Assembly: GCA_946410505.1 (NCBI GenBank)
Contig: CAMKAP010000016.1
Location: forward strand, 1-16,511
DNA length: 16,511 nucleotides
DNA from: an uncultured Clostridia bacterium
GTDB taxonomy: Bacteria; Bacillota_A; Clostridia; Oscillospirales; Oscillospiraceae
Reading direction: 5' to 3'
Numbering within the stretch: the stretch's first letter is position 1; each line of letters opens with the position of its first letter. Of this stretch, positions 6,506-14,145 are shown piece after piece. The translations under genes and the position numbers were made by a program. The notes beneath the pieces were generated by a model. That model worked only from the letters and a program-made list of their open reading frames with translations. It was not told the DNA's origin and made no database searches.

Positions 6506-9500
6506 TCATGCCGACGGGCTGCCCCAGTCGCTCACAAACCTGCGCGCCTCGTCGATGACCCGGCCCTTGGCTTTGATCTTCAGGCTCAGGCAGGGCCTGG
6601 AGCCCGCCTCCACCCGGAGTCTGCCCTTGTATTCTGGTCTTGCGTACAGAGCGGAGACCTTCTCCATGTCGAAATCCTTCACCGTAAAGCGAAGATATCC
6701 CTGCTTCTGGGCGATGTCCGTGACGCCTGCCTTTCCCGCCTCGCCGCGCAGCAGCGCCACGTGGATCAGGGCGTTGACGCCCGGCGGGGGATCGCCGAAG
6801 CGGTCGATGAGCTCGTCGGTCAGATCGTCGGCCTCCGCCTCGGTGCGGATGGCGGCGATGCGCCGGTAGATGTCCATGCGCTGCTCGGAGGAGGAGATAT
6901 AGCGGTCCGGGATGTTGGCGGCCACGGCCAGATCGGCCGAGCACTCGGCGGGCTTCTGTACCTCGATGCCCCGCGCCTCCAAGACCGCTTCGTTGAGAAG
7001 CTTCATATACATGTCGTAGCCCACGTCGATCATGTGGCCCGACTGCTCGGCCCCCAGCAGATTGCCCGCGCCGCGGATCTCCAGATCCCGCATGGCGATC
7101 TTGAAGCCGGAGCCGAAGGCGGCAAAGTCCCGGATGGCGGAAAGGCGCTTTTCCGCGATTTCGGTGAGCACCTTGTCCCGCCGGAAGGTCAGATAGGCCG
7201 AGGCCCTGCGGGTCGAGCGGCCCACGCGGCCGCGGATCTGGTGCAGCTGGGCAAGGCCCAGCTTATCGGCGTCCTCGATGATGAGGGTGTTGACGTTGGG
7301 GATGTCGATGCCGGTCTCGATGATGGTGGTGCAGACCAGCACCTGGGTCTCGCCGGAGACCACGCTGTCCATCACGGAGGCGAGCATGTTTTTATCCATC
7401 TGCCCGTGGGCCACCGCCACGGTCACGTCGTCCAGAAGCTCCATGAGCTTCATGGCCGTGCGCTCGATGTCCTCCACCCGGTTGTGCAGGTAATAGACCT
7501 GCCCGCCCCGCTGGATCTCGCGCCGGATCGCGTCGGCCAGCACGCCCCAGTCGTGCTCCATGACGAAGGTCTGCACCGGCAGGCGGTCCTCCGGCGGCTC
7601 CTCGATGGTGGACATGTCCCGGATGCCGGACATGGCCATGTTCAGGGTGCGGGGGATGGGGGTCGCCGACAGGGTCAGCACGTCCACGCCCCGGCTCATC
7701 TCCTTGATGTGCTCCTTGTGGGTCACGCCGAAGCGCTGCTCCTCATCCACCACCAGAAGCCCCAGGTCCTTAAAGCGCACGTCCTTCGACAGCAGCCTGT
7801 GGGTGCCGATGACGAGATCGACCTTGCCGTTTGCGATGTCCGAGAGGGTTTTGCTCACCTGGCCGCCGGTGCGAAAGCGCGAGAGCACCGCGATCTCCAC
7901 CGGGAAGCCGAAGAAGCGCTGCAGCGCCGTCTGGTAATGCTGCTGGGCCAGGACCGTGGTGGGCACCAGGATGGCGGCCTGCTTGCCGTCCAGCACGCAC
8001 TTCATCACCGCGCGGAAGGCCACCTCGGTCTTGCCGAAGCCCACGTCGCCGCAGAGAAGCCGGTCCATCGGCACGCCGGATTCCATATCTGCCTTGATCT
8101 CCGCCACGCAGCGGAGCTGGTCGTCGGTCTCCGTGTAGCCGAAGTTCTCCTCAAACTCCCGCTGCCACTCGGAGTCCGGCGAGAAGGCGTAGCCCGGCAG
8201 GCGCTGACGCTCGGCGTAAAGGGCGATGAGCTTCTTGGCCATGTCCTTGGCGGCGCTCTTGGCCCGGGAGCGGGTCCTGGCCCACTCGGCGCCGCCCATC
8301 TTGGAGAGCTTGACGGGCTTTTCCTCGCCGCCGCCGGTATATTTGGTCACAAGATCGAGCTGCGTGGCCGGGACATAGAGGCTGTCCGTCCCCGCATAGG
8401 CGATCTTCACATAGTCCTTTTCAAAGCCGTCCACCTGCATCTTGACGATGCCGGCAAAGCGGCCGATGCCGTGGTTTTCGTGCACCACGTAGTCGCCCAC
8501 CGACAGGTCGCCGTAGGATTCGATGCGCTGGCGGTTGGCCGGAAGCTTCTTTCCGCTCTTTTTCTTTTTGCTGCCCCGGTGCAGAAGCTGGCTGTCGGTC
8601 AGAACGGCCAGCCGGATGCCCGGATACTCCATGCCCGCGGAGATGGCGCCAACGCCGATCACGCATTGGCCCGGGCCGGGCAGCTTTTCAATCTTTTCCC
8701 GGATCAGGGCCGGGATCTCGTGCTCCTTGAAGAAGTCCTGCAGCACTTTGGCGCGCCGCGCATCGCCTGCCAGCACCACCACGCGGTAGTCCTGTTTGAG
8801 ATAGAGCTTCACGTCCTCGGCAGCGGTCTGGGCGCTGCCCGCGTAGGAGGGGAGCTGCTTTGCCGGGATGCTGGTGAGCGTCCTGGGCGGCAGGGGAGGC
8901 CTGCCCACGGTAAAAGCGTCCGCCATGTAGAGGGGGAAATCCTCCAGTCGCTTTGTGAACGCGTCCCAGCTCGCGTAAAAGCCGTCGGGGGACATGGCAA
9001 TCTGGCCCCGCTTCTGCAGCTCCCGGATGTCCTCGGTGAGCTGCTTGGCGTAATCCCGCGCCCGCTCGGCGCAGCGCGCGGGCTGATCCAGCAGCAGGAT
9101 CGCGTCGGCGGGAATATAGTCCATGGCCGTGGCCGGATCATAGATGACCGGCAGATAGCGGTCCGCGTCGGACATGCTGATGCCCGTGCGCAGACGCTCG
9201 GCGTCGGCGCGCATCACGGCGGCCAGCGCAGCGGCGTTTTCACTGCTGCGGCGTTTGGCATATCGCTCGGCAAAACTCTCGATCTGGCGGGCCAGGGTCT
9301 CCGCCCCGCCGACGCTCAGGGAAGGCAGCGTCTCCGCCGCGGGCAGGATCGTGCAGCTTTGAACGGCCTCGGTGCGCCGCTGGGTCGATACGTCGAAGCG
9401 GCCCATGGAGTCCACGTCGTCTCCCCAGAATTCGATGCGGACAGGCTCCGCCTCCGCGGGGGAAAAGAAGTCCAGGATGCCGCCCCGACGGGCAAACTGC

Positions 9501-10012
9501 CCCGGTCCTTCCACCTGGGTGCAGCGGGCATAGCCGCAGCGCAAAAGCGCGTCCTCCACATCCTCAATGGCGTAGCTGCCGCTGTCCGTGATGGTAAAGG
9601 CGGCCCGTTGGAGGGTCTGGGTCGGTACGGTGCGCTGCAGCAGACCGGAGACGGAGACCGCCGTCACGGGGCTTTTGCCCTCTGCCAGGGCGTAAAGCGT
9701 GTCGATGCGCTTCTGCTCCGCCTGGCGGGAGACGGCCTCGGTGGCGTAAAAGGTATAGTCACGCATCCCCAGCACACGACAGTCCTCCGAGAGCATGGCG
9801 CGCAGGTCGGCGGCCATGTTCTCCGCCGCCGTGTCGTCCGGGCAGATCACAAAGAGGGGAGCGCCCGTCCGGTCCCGCAGCGCGGCGGCGAGATTGGCCC
9901 GGTGCACCGCCGACAGCCCGGAAACGAGCGCAGGAAGTCCTCCGCTCTCCAGCAGCGAGGGGAGGGCGGCGGCTTCCTTGTTTTCAAATATTTGGTTTAA
10001 TAGCAAATTCAT
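6506..10012 (-). CDS. mfd: Transcription-repair coupling factor Mfd
   Basis: DNA translocase that removes RNA polymerase stalled at lesions and recruits UvrA for nucleotide excision repair. The 1168-aa product has the full family length. Order: UvrB-like N-terminal module (about 1-350), RNA polymerase-interacting domain (about 501-570, GDLSVGDYVVHENHGIGRF at its start), superfamily 2 helicase lobes with Walker A GDVGFGKT (655-662), DEEQ (756-759), SATPIPRT (782-789), the TRG region around 905-935 with QIRGRVGRS (925-933), and the C-terminal regulatory domain (about 1020-1168). All key motifs are intact. The N-terminus aligns with the family start, so ATG 10012 is sound. No Shine-Dalgarno is present, and a good promoter ends 10 bases upstream. 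The gene is 30 bases after the HAD gene and may also be read from it. Confidence 0.97.
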   Translation of the reverse strand: MNLLLNQIFENKEAAALPSLLESGGLPALVSGLSAVHRANLAAALRDRTGAPLFVICPDDTAAENMAADLRAMLSEDCRVLGMRDYTFYATEAVSRQAEQKRIDTLYALAEGKSPVTAVSVSGLLQRTVPTQTLQRAAFTITDSGSYAIEDVEDALLRCGYARCTQVEGPGQFARRGGILDFFSPAEAEPVRIEFWGDDVDSMGRFDVSTQRRTEAVQSCTILPAAETLPSLSVGGAETLARQIESFAERYAKRRSSENAAALAAVMRADAERLRTGISMSDADRYLPVIYDPATAMDYIPADAILLLDQPARCAERARDYAKQLTEDIRELQKRGQIAMSPDGFYASWDAFTKRLEDFPLYMADAFTVGRPPLPPRTLTSIPAKQLPSYAGSAQTAAEDVKLYLKQDYRVVVLAGDARRAKVLQDFFKEHEIPALIREKIEKLPGPGQCVIGVGAISAGMEYPGIRLAVLTDSQLLHRGSKKKKSGKKLPANRQRIESYGDLSVGDYVVHENHGIGRFAGIVKMQVDGFEKDYVKIAYAGTDSLYVPATQLDLVTKYTGGGEEKPVKLSKMGGAEWARTRSRAKSAAKDMAKKLIALYAERQRLPGYAFSPDSEWQREFEENFGYTETDDQLRCVAEIKADMESGVPMDRLLCGDVGFGKTEVAFRAVMKCVLDGKQAAILVPTTVLAQQHYQTALQRFFGFPVEIAVLSRFRTGGQVSKTLSDIANGKVDLVIGTHRLLSKDVRFKDLGLLVVDEEQRFGVTHKEHIKEMSRGVDVLTLSATPIPRTLNMAMSGIRDMSTIEEPPEDRLPVQTFVMEHDWGVLADAIRREIQRGGQVYYLHNRVEDIERTAMKLMELLDDVTVAVAHGQMDKNMLASVMDSVVSGETQVLVCTTIIETGIDIPNVNTLIIEDADKLGLAQLHQIRGRVGRSTRRASAYLTFRRDKVLTEIAEKRLSAIRDFAAFGSGFKIAMRDLEIRGAGNLLGAEQSGHMIDVGYDMYMKLLNEAVLEARGIEVQKPAECSADLAVAANIPDRYISSSEQRMDIYRRIAAIRTEAEADDLTDELIDRFGDPPPGVNALIHVALLRGEAGKAGVTDIAQKQGYLRFTVKDFDMEKVSALYARPEYKGRLRVEAGSRPCLSLKIKAKGRVIDEARRFVSDWGSPSA

Positions 10013-10021
10013 AGCAGGGGT

Positions 10022-10050
10022 ATTATAGCAGGTAGGGCCGCTTTATCCAA
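10022..10050 (-). promoter_or_regulatory. Promoter of mfd, placed for a leaderless transcript
   Basis: Minus strand: perfect -10 TATAAT (10027 to 10022) with TGC directly upstream (extended -10), 17-base spacer, -35 TTGGAT (10050 to 10045), which overlaps the last codons of the HAD gene. Transcription would start about 7 bases on, near 10015, only 3-4 bases from the ATG at 10012. Confidence 0.6.
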
Positions 10051-10711
10051 TCGAAAAAACGCTTTCCAGATACTTCCCCGCATCCCGGAGCGTGGGGAAG
10101 ATCCGCTCCGCTTTTTCACGCATCTCCGCGTCCGGCGGCAGCAGATCGGGCACCATCAGGGCATGTATCCCACCGGCGCAGGCGGCGCGGACGCCGTTGT
10201 AGGAGTCCTCGATCGCCCAGGCGTCCCCGGGCTGCACGTCCAGCGCCGCGCAGGCTTTCAGAAAGATCTCCGGGTCGGGCTTGCTTTTTGTCACCATGTC
10301 GCCGGTGATGACCGCATCAAAGCTGTCCAGCAGCCCCGCGCCCTCGAGCCAGAGCCGCACGAGCGGCCCATCCGTGGAGGAGGCCAGCGCCAGCGGCACG
10401 CCCTTATCGCGCAGCGAACGCAGCAGCTCCCGCGCACCGGGCTTGAGGGGAAGCCGCCCGCCCGCGTAACGCTCCCGGTAGCGCGCGGTGGTGCTTTTTC
10501 GGAAGTCCCGCCAGGGGAAGTCCGCCCCGTAGGCCTCTTTGAGGATGCAGCCAGTGACCTCCATGGTCACGCCGATGCAGCGGGCGTAGACCGCCTCCAT
10601 GTCCTTGAGGCCCTCTTCAGCCGCGATTTCCAGCCAGATGGCCCGTTGGGCCCGCTCGGAGTCAAAAATCACGCCGTCCATGTCAAACAGGACGGCTGCT
10701 TTGTTCTTCAT
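10043..10711 (-). CDS. HAD-superfamily phosphatase/phosphoglucomutase-like hydrolase
   Basis: Probably a cytoplasmic phosphatase or phosphomutase acting on a small sugar phosphate; the substrate cannot be deduced. The 222-aa product has all four HAD motifs: I, FDMDGV with Asp10 (nucleophile) and Asp12 (acid/base); II, LASSTD with Ser111; III, Lys144 in KSKPDPEIF; IV, Glu168-Asp169 in AIEDSYNGVRAA. The helical cap lies between motifs I and II (about 18-85), as in the beta-phosphoglucomutase/Gph group. GGGAG six or seven bases before the ATG supports the start. It lies 30 bases upstream of mfd; this pairing does not by itself suggest a shared function. Confidence 0.92.
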   Translation of the reverse strand: MKNKAAVLFDMDGVIFDSERAQRAIWLEIAAEEGLKDMEAVYARCIGVTMEVTGCILKEAYGADFPWRDFRKSTTARYRERYAGGRLPLKPGARELLRSLRDKGVPLALASSTDGPLVRLWLEGAGLLDSFDAVITGDMVTKSKPDPEIFLKACAALDVQPGDAWAIEDSYNGVRAACAGGIHALMVPDLLPPDAEMREKAERIFPTLRDAGKYLESVFSIG

Positions 10712-10779
10712 TTAGCTCTCCCGAAAAGTTATCGTGATTTCTGAGTGATCTTTTTCGTGTTTCTATTATTTGCTCGCGT

Positions 10780-10860
10780 AATGCGCCCCCCTATCTTTCT
10801 TTTCGATCTTGCGCGAAAAGAAAGATAGCGCCGCGCCCGGTGGAAGAAAGAAAAGGGCGC
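10780..10860 (+). repeat. Structured dispersed repeat, copy 2
   Basis: An 81-base element begins AATGCGCCCCCC, with a perfect 15-bp hairpin (10791-10805 with 10814-10828, arms CTATCTTTCTTTTCG and CGAAAAGAAAGATAG, 8-base loop), then CGCCGCGCCCGGTGGAAG, and ends AAGGGCGC. It matches copy 1 everywhere except the loop and one covarying base pair. It lies 68 bases upstream of the HAD gene on the opposite strand. Thus the two copies are inverted and bracket the mfd-HAD pair. The loop differs from copy 1 by two bases, which would shift any reading frame, so a conserved peptide is unlikely. Confidence 0.85.
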
Positions 10861-11328
10861 CGTCATGATCGCGGGAGGCAACCAGCGGTCAAAACAATCG
10901 TCGCCGCTAAAGCAGGTACGCGTGGAGGCTCTGCCCGCATACCGCTGCCGCTCAGCGGTACTTATGACCGGGATTATATCCCGCATGTCCCCGCGGCTCG
11001 CTGTCCGGAAGGAGGAGGAACGATCATAAACTGTCTCAGTCTTTACGACCTCGGACCACATCTTCCGAGCCGCCTGTGCAGGGGTCAAGCGATGACAGAC
11101 CTGTACAAGATAGCGGCAGCGAACACCACGGCGTACCAGACAGTCCAACATTCGGACGGCGGCGACCCTGGTTCTGACCTTATGCTCCCTCCTTCTGCGA
11201 GGGGGCAAGGGGAAACCTCCCCTTGTCGCCTTTCTACGGAGTCTAAGAACCATTTCTTTCCGCGAGAGGAAAGAAACGGTTCTTAAATACACATCCAAAC
11301 GCCTGCAAGCAGATACGCTATTGTCTTC
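10861..11328. other. Non-coding gap rich in hairpins
   Basis: I find no supported gene. Open frames of 148 codons (plus) and 189 codons (minus) cross it, but both run through repeat copy 2 and hairpins and show no recognisable domain. Structures seen: ACCGCTG/CAGCGGT (10941-10947 with 10953-10959), CGGGAT/ATCCCG (10969-10974 with 10978-10983), CAAGGGGA/TCCCCTTG (11206-11213 with 11218-11225), and the long hairpin at 11244-11285. A purine-rich GGAAGGAGGAGGAA near 11008-11021 resembles a ribosome site but has no suitable start codon after it. It could be a structured non-coding RNA or decayed mobile DNA. Confidence 0.4.
11244..11285 (-). repeat. 17-bp hairpin downstream of the GNAT gene
   Basis: TAAGAACCATTTCTTTC (11244-11260) and GAAAGAAACGGTTCTTA (11269-11285) are inverted repeats around an 8-base loop. 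The only non-complementary pair is A/C on the plus strand, which becomes a G-U wobble in a minus-strand transcript, so the RNA stem is complete only in the direction of the GNAT gene, ending 44 bases upstream. No T-run follows, so a simple intrinsic terminator is doubtful; 3'-end protection is possible. Confidence 0.6.
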
Positions 11329-11901
11329 TTACTCCACCGCTCTCATGTCGATCATTTTCTCGAAGGCGGCGGGACGCAGACAGCGGGAATAGAAGTCCCG
11401 GATCATGCGGTGGGCGATGGGGGCAACGTCAGCCGTCCCCTTGATGGGCTTGACCATCAGATCCACCTTTGCGCCGCCCAGGCGGTAATCGCTCTCCACA
11501 TCCTGATAGCCGAAGCGGGCGAAGAATTTTCGCAGCTTGCGCAGATAGTCCCCATCCGCGTCATCAAAGACCGTGATCTCCGCGAGGATGCCCTGCTTCG
11601 CAGCATAGCGCTTGTTCAAAAGCCGCATGCACTGTACGCCGAGGCCCTGGTCCCGGAACCACTGAAGCACACCGAAATATTTGAGCAGCACATAGCCGTA
11701 CACGCCGCGCACCATCACCAGCGCGTAGCCCACGGTGATATTGCTCTGGTCATCATAGAAAACCAGCAGCTCCTGATCTCCGGTGGTCATGGCCTTGTGG
11801 ATGGCCAGCTTCGGCAGCAGCTCGCGCCGGTCAAAATCCAGTTCGATGGCGGAATAGAGATGCTCCAGATCCCGGTGTCCGCCCTTTCTCAATGCCAACA
11901 T
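11329..11901 (-). CDS. GNAT-like acetyltransferase family protein
   Basis: The 190-aa product looks like a GCN5-related N-acyltransferase. The acetyl-CoA site is suggested by RDQGLGVQCMRLL at 83-95 (the Q/R-x-x-G-x-G/A signature), preceded by the beta strand VGYALVMVRGVYGYVLLKYFGV (57-78). KFFARFGYQDV (125-135) resembles the C-terminal 'FYEKLGF' region. The fold call is moderately sure; substrate unknown. Length is normal for the family. The start is supported by GGGAG 9 bases upstream. It begins 4 bases after the stop of the ABC exporter gene, so the two are surely one operon. Lys/Arg-rich C-terminal extension (150-190) is beyond the usual domain. Confidence 0.7.
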   Translation of the reverse strand: MLALRKGGHRDLEHLYSAIELDFDRRELLPKLAIHKAMTTGDQELLVFYDDQSNITVGYALVMVRGVYGYVLLKYFGVLQWFRDQGLGVQCMRLLNKRYAAKQGILAEITVFDDADGDYLRKLRKFFARFGYQDVESDYRLGGAKVDLMVKPIKGTADVAPIAHRMIRDFYSRCLRPAAFEKMIDMRAVE

Positions 11902-11905
11902 GGTA

Positions 11906-13642
11906 TCACTCTCCCAAATTCTGCGCCCGACACAGCGAAGCGTAGATCCCGTTTTGTTTCATCAGTTCCGCGTGGCTGCCCAGCTCCACGATATGTTCGT
12001 TCTCCACCACGGCGATACAGTCGGCATGCCGCACGGTGGAGAGCCGGTGGGCAATGACGATGCTGGTGCGGCCCTCGCTCAGCGCGTCCATGGATTTCTG
12101 GATGCGCTGCTCGGTGACGGTGTCCAGGGCCGAGGTGGCCTCGTCCAGGATCAGCACCTTGGGATTTTTCAGAAAAACGCGCGCGATGGAGATGCGCTGC
12201 TTCTGCCCGCCGGAGAGCATCACGCCCCGCTCGCCGATGTAGCTGTCATAGCCGTCGGGCATGGCCATGATCTCCTCATGGATCTCGGCCCGTTTCGCGG
12301 CTTCCACGATCTCCTCGTCGGTAGCGTCAAGCCTTCCGTAGCGGATGTTCTCCCGGATGGTCCCGGCGAACATGAACACGTCCTGCTGCAGGATGCCGAT
12401 GTTGCGGCGCAGGGAGCGCTGGGTAACATGGCGCACGTCGTGCCCGTCCACGCAGACACTGCCGCCGGTCACGTCGTAAAAGCGGGGGATCAGGTGGCAC
12501 ATGGTGGTCTTGCCGCCGCCGGAGGAGCCCACCACCGCGATGGTCCGGCCCGGCTCCACGTGCAGATCGATATGGCTCAGCACAGGAATGCCGTTATCGT
12601 AGTGGAAGCTCACGTCGTTCAAGTCGATGCGGCCCTCGATGTCTCCCAGCTCCAGCGCATCGGGCTCGTCCCGGATCGCGGGCTCGGTGCGCATGATCTC
12701 CAGAAAGCGCTCAAAGCCTGCGGTACCCTGCATATACTGCTCGGCGAACATGACGAGACGGCGCAGGGGTGAAATGAAGGTGGAAACATAGAGCGTGAAG
12801 GTGATGAGATCCACATAGTCCATCTGGTCGCCCATGATGAGCAGGCCGCCCACGGCGATCACCAGCACCTGCATGACACCGGTGGTAAACTCCATCCCGC
12901 TCATGTAAAGGCCCATGCTGCGGTAATACTCCACTTTGGCGCCCTTGAAGAGGGTGTTGGCGCTGTCGAACTTCTCCAGCTCCTGATGCTCGTTGGCAAA
13001 GGCCTTGGCCGTGCGCACACCGGAGATGCTGCTCTCAATGGCGGCGGTGATCTCGGCGGTCTTGCGCTTGACCTCCACGTTGGTGCGGCGCATGCGGATG
13101 CGCTGGGACAGCGTGAACCACACACAGAGGGGGAGCGCCACCGTCAGCACCAGGGCCAGCTGCCAGCGGATGAGAAACATCATGGTCAGCGCACCCACAA
13201 TGCTCAGCCCGCAGATCAGCACGTTTTCCGGCCCGTGGTGGGCAAGTTCCGTCACCTCAAAGAGGTCGCTGACCACGCGGCTTAAAAGCACGCCGGTCCG
13301 GTTATGGTCATAGAAGCTGAAGGACAGCTCCTGCATATGGGCAAAGAGGTCCCGGCGCATATCCGCCTCGGTGAGCACGCCCATCTTGTGGCCCAGGACT
13401 GTGATGACATAGTAAAAAAGCCCCTTGCCCACATAGGCCGCAAACAGGATGCCCATGACCGCGAAGAAGGCGGTGTAGAGCTTCTGCGGCAGCAGTGCGT
13501 TCATGGCCCGGCGGGAGACGTAGGGGAAGACCAGGTCGATCCCCGCCACCAGCAGCGCGCAAATCATGTCGATGGTAAAGAGCTTTTTATGTCGCGCGAT
13601 GTAGCGCAGGAAAATTTTGAGATTGGGTTCGTTATAATTCAT
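11906..13642 (-). CDS. ABC exporter half-transporter (fused membrane and ATPase domains)
   Basis: Type IV (MsbA-like) ABC exporter half, working as a homo- or heterodimer in the cytoplasmic membrane; no partner gene adjoins it, so a homodimer is likelier. The 578-aa product has six membrane helices (about 15-310) and an ATPase domain (335-578): A-loop Tyr348, Walker A GSSGGGKT (372-379), Q-loop Gln419/420, signature LSGGQKQR (476-483), Walker B VLILDE with Glu501, and H-loop His532. All catalytic residues are present. Substrate (lipid, drug or peptide) unknown. The frame extends upstream to 13750, but the ATG at 13642 begins the family homology and comes 10 bases after the rnhA stop. The ribosome site is weak, so coupling is likely. 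Confidence 0.94.
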   Translation of the reverse strand: MNYNEPNLKIFLRYIARHKKLFTIDMICALLVAGIDLVFPYVSRRAMNALLPQKLYTAFFAVMGILFAAYVGKGLFYYVITVLGHKMGVLTEADMRRDLFAHMQELSFSFYDHNRTGVLLSRVVSDLFEVTELAHHGPENVLICGLSIVGALTMMFLIRWQLALVLTVALPLCVWFTLSQRIRMRRTNVEVKRKTAEITAAIESSISGVRTAKAFANEHQELEKFDSANTLFKGAKVEYYRSMGLYMSGMEFTTGVMQVLVIAVGGLLIMGDQMDYVDLITFTLYVSTFISPLRRLVMFAEQYMQGTAGFERFLEIMRTEPAIRDEPDALELGDIEGRIDLNDVSFHYDNGIPVLSHIDLHVEPGRTIAVVGSSGGGKTTMCHLIPRFYDVTGGSVCVDGHDVRHVTQRSLRRNIGILQQDVFMFAGTIRENIRYGRLDATDEEIVEAAKRAEIHEEIMAMPDGYDSYIGERGVMLSGGQKQRISIARVFLKNPKVLILDEATSALDTVTEQRIQKSMDALSEGRTSIVIAHRLSTVRHADCIAVVENEHIVELGSHAELMKQNGIYASLCRAQNLGE

Positions 13643-13652
13643 ACTCTGTCTG

Positions 13653-14090
13653 TTACGCAAGCTTTTCCCGCTCCGCGACCGCCATCGCGTCACAGCGGTT
13701 GTTGTACTCGTTCTCGGCATGGCCCTTGACCCAGTGGTAGTGCATCTCATGCTGCCGCGTCAGGTCCAGAAGTTTCTCCCAGAGGTCCGGGTTCAGCGCG
13801 GGCTTTTTGTCGGATTTGATCCAGCCTTTCTTTCGCCAGCCCCAGGCCCAGCCCTTCTCCAGCGCGTCGATGACGTATTTGGAGTCGGACCAGAGCTCCA
13901 CGCGGCAGCTCTCTTTCAGGGCCAGCAGGGCCATGATGACGGCGGTCAGCTCCATGCGGTTGTTGGTGGTCTGCGCTTCGCCGCCGGAGAGCTCCTTTTC
14001 CGCGCCGTTGTAGCAGAGGATCGCGCCCCAGCCGCCCGGACCGGGATTTCCGCTGCAGGCCCCGTCTGTGTAGATGTGTACGGTTTTCAT
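13653..14090 (-). CDS. rnhA: Ribonuclease HI
   Basis: Cytoplasmic endonuclease that cuts the RNA strand of RNA-DNA hybrids, for example Okazaki primers and R-loops. The 145-aa product is type 1 RNase H with all catalytic residues: Asp9 in [17 protein letters not shown], Glu47 in NNRMELTA, Asp69 in LWSDSKYV and Asp134 in NRCDAMA, plus His124 in WVKGHAENE. The basic handle region ([10 protein letters not shown], 81-90) is present, as in the E. coli enzyme. The frame runs upstream to 14132, but those 14 codons come from a tandem repeat. ATG 14090 has AAGGA eight bases upstream and gives the correct N-terminus. Confidence 0.97.
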   Translation of the reverse strand: MKTVHIYTDGACSGNPGPGGWGAILCYNGAEKELSGGEAQTTNNRMELTAVIMALLALKESCRVELWSDSKYVIDALEKGWAWGWRKKGWIKSDKKPALNPDLWEKLLDLTRQHEMHYHWVKGHAENEYNNRCDAMAVAEREKLA

Positions 14091-14109
14091 CTTACGATTC
14101 CTTGTTATT

Positions 14110-14133
14110 ACTGACCACTGGCCACTGACCACT
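14110..14133. repeat. Short 7-bp tandem repeat in the rnhA leader
   Basis: About 3.4 copies of the 7-base unit ACTGRCC (R = A or G; on the minus strand AGTGGTC/AGTGGCC). It lies between the stop of the upstream membrane-protein gene (14146) and the rnhA start (14090). The decamer AGTGGTCAGT of this array also occurs at 1779-1788, in the gap between the first two germination genes. Confidence 0.7.
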
Positions 14134-14145
14134 TGTTTTCAAAAA

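Noticed and set aside
6188..10000. A 1270-codon open frame on the plus strand, antisense to mfd
   Set aside because: mfd on the minus strand has every expected motif. The antisense frame is open because GC-rich codons rarely create stops opposite; its product is His/Ala/Gly-rich with no domain pattern.
10729..11298. A 189-codon minus-strand frame and an overlapping 148-codon plus-strand frame in the long gap
   Set aside because: Both pass through the structured repeat and hairpins, are very Arg-rich, have no ribosome site or recognisable motif, and the repeat's loop-length change would break the frame between copies.
13643..13750. Longer start for the ABC exporter at 13750
   Set aside because: These 36 codons overlap the end of rnhA in another frame and give an Arg/Thr-rich peptide unlike the family; ATG 13642 fits the membrane domain start.
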